DNA of 64,000 nucleotides from Archegozetes longisetosus (taxonomy: Eukaryota > Arthropoda > Arachnida > Sarcoptiformes > Trhypochthoniidae). Position numbers and translations under genes: made by a program. Of this stretch, positions 62,828-64,000 are shown in pieces. The stretch's first letter is position 1. Every line of letters starts with the position of its first letter. Below the pieces are notes generated by a model that had not been told where the DNA came from, did no database searches, and saw nothing but the letters and a program-made list of their open reading frames with translations. The stretch lies in NCBI GenBank assembly GCA_018873245.2, contig JAEMBT020000006.1, forward strand, positions 10,667,855-10,731,854. The letters run 5' to 3'.

Positions 62828-63458
62828 GATGATGAAGATCGTTATGGATCAAGTTCTCGAACTTTGGACGGATTGACAGCTGGCGAAGTTTTGAGAAATT
62901 TGGACAATCACGCACTAACTGGTGCTGATGTTGTTAGAAGATTGATGCAAACCCGAGTACTTGATCGCATAAGTGGTGTTCAAGTGTTCAGATCTCTTGA
63001 TCCATTAAGTGGTGGTCTTCTATCCAAAACTCTTGATAGAATCGCAGGTAAATAAATAAACTAATAACCATTTAATCTGAGCCCTACAAACTTGGCTTCA
63101 GTTATTCAATTTGTTTCTCTACTTTTGAATTAAGGTGAAAAAGTGTCGCATTCGATCGATCTACTATCAGGTGGAGAACTATTGAGGTAATCACCAATAT
63201 AAACCTTAAATATCCCATTTATTACACTGTCATCCAACATTCACATGATCCTATTTTAAAAGATATTTAGACAGAATAAGTGGGGGTCAAATAATGAGGG
63301 CATTGGATCATGTGAGTGGAGGAGATGTTTTGAGTGCATTACAGGCACATACTGCTAGATTAACATATCTGGCTGCGTATTCTGTTGGCCGACCTAAAAG
63401 AACAAGTCTTGATACAATGAGTGGAGTCTCCATAGGATCTGCAAGAAAAAGGAGGTAA
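62828..63458 (+). CDS. Candidate neuropeptide precursor with tandem LD-x-x-SGG repeats (orcokinin-B-like)
   Basis: Exons 62828-63047, 63135-63186 and 63263-63458 join in phases 1 and 2 and end at TAA. The 5' part is missing here; the acceptor CCTAAAG is in phase 0, which fits the signal-peptide exon at 54977 (183 residues if joined). The protein is a series of 12-residue units: VLDRISGVQVFR, SLDPLSGGLLSK, TLDRIAGG, SIDLLSGGELLR, YLDRISGGQIMR, ALDHVSGG and a last SLDTMSGVS, preceded by looser copies (TLDGLTAGEVLR, NLDNHALTGADVV). Basic cleavage sites occur as RR, PKR and a terminal RKRR, with single Arg or Lys closing most repeats. Repeated SLDPLxGGxL resembles insect orcokinin-B peptides and, more loosely, mollusc pedal peptides. 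Family membership is an inference. If the GTAATT after AGG is used as a donor instead, the stop would lie in another exon near 63484-63535. Confidence 0.68.
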
Positions 63459-63590
63459 TTTGGTTTAAATTACATTTTTATAGAGTCTATAAAGGCATCA
63501 CTACAGGCATTTCCATATTGTTCGTCGCACCATAGCTTATTTCGAGCTCATTGGTTAGTCGATTTCATTCAATACATGAAATCGTTTATA

Positions 63591-63619
63591 AGAAAGAAAG
63601 AAAGAAAGAAAGAAAGAAA

Positions 63620-63668
<49 letters not shown>
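63591..63668. repeat. (AAAG)n/(AG)n compound microsatellite
   Basis: Tandem AAAG units to about 63626 pass directly into a pure AG run to 63668, suggesting slippage and unit conversion. It follows the last peptide-precursor exon. Confidence 0.96.
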
Positions 63669-63672
<4 letters not shown>

Positions 63673-64000
63673 AATACATTAAATTCATATTCAAAAGCAC
63701 TAAAAAGTTTAGTAATAAGTTAAGTGAATAACTTTACTCAAAAACATTGACTTAAACATTAGAGCCTTTTGATAGCACACTATTTTATATCAATCTCTCT
63801 CTCTTTTCATGAATGATTTGACTTCTCCGACATGTTAACTTTTATAAGGGAGAGGGGAATGAATAATAAATAAAAGCAAACACGTCTCCAATTTTTAACT
63901 TCAAAGTGCAATAAATATCTTCGTGATAACTTTTATTCAAATGGAGATGAATCAAAATGTGTTCAGCTTTATTTATAAGCTTCTTTTTGAGTAATTGTTG
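63669..64000. other. Window end, nothing identified
   Basis: A+T-rich sequence with no exon or repeat that I can support. Confidence 0.45.

Noticed and set aside
1-64000. tRNA, rRNA or CRISPR features
   Set aside because: No tRNA T-loop/acceptor arrangement, rRNA-like conserved stretch or spaced direct-repeat array was seen on either strand. The Pol III subunit gene does not imply nearby tRNA genes.

Overview
The window is metazoan nuclear DNA, strongly A+T-rich, with spliced genes (GT-AG introns, many of 59-93 bases plus a few of 4 kb or more), AATAAA poly(A) signals, one clear TATA box, microsatellites and several families of short inverted-repeat elements. The gene content (Wnt4, a NeuroD-type bHLH factor, a QVR/sleepless-type Ly6 protein, RNA polymerase III subunit RPC9/CRCP, an agrin-like NtA protein, a candidate neuropeptide precursor) points to a bilaterian. 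An arthropod, perhaps a mite or other chelicerate, is my best guess, but this is inference from gene families and base composition only.

Layout. 1-6.4 kb is gene-free and holds two short transposon-like elements. 6.4-9.4 kb (+) is a four-exon gene for an unrecognised secreted protein. 11.4-12.7 kb (-) is a two-exon NeuroD-like gene. 15.8-20.9 kb (+) is a two-exon gene whose predicted product has a signal peptide followed by an odd lysine/hydrophobic protein. 21.8-22.3 kb (+) is a one-exon Ly6 gene, convergent with an 847-residue coiled-coil protein gene (23.5-26.3 kb, -) that contains an internal duplication. 29.1-36.5 kb (+) is a complete eight-exon Wnt4 gene, convergent with RPC9 (37.8-38.2 kb, -). 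39.5-40.5 kb (+) is a short NtA plus follistatin/Kazal gene whose signal peptide lies in another frame. 42.4-42.7 kb (-) is a small unknown ORF. 42.7-54.7 kb is a gene desert. 54.8-63.5 kb (+) holds a TATA box with a signal-peptide exon, a two-exon type I membrane protein gene, and exons encoding repeated LD-x-x-SGG peptides with dibasic sites.

The genes are independent units with no operon-like arrangement. Several (Wnt4, NeuroD, Ly6, NtA, neuropeptide-like) belong to families used in development, the nervous system or cell signalling, but nothing in the sequence ties them into one pathway.

The most notable observations are the 12-residue-periodic peptide precursor, the compact NtA-Kazal protein with an apparent one-base frame break, the long loop in the bHLH domain, the roughly 31-residue insertion in Wnt4, the exact 216-residue duplication in the coiled-coil protein, and two families of about 265 and 178 bases of inverted-repeat elements, each present twice. 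Exon structures were built by hand from reading frame, splice-site and phase agreement. They have not been tested against transcripts or databases.
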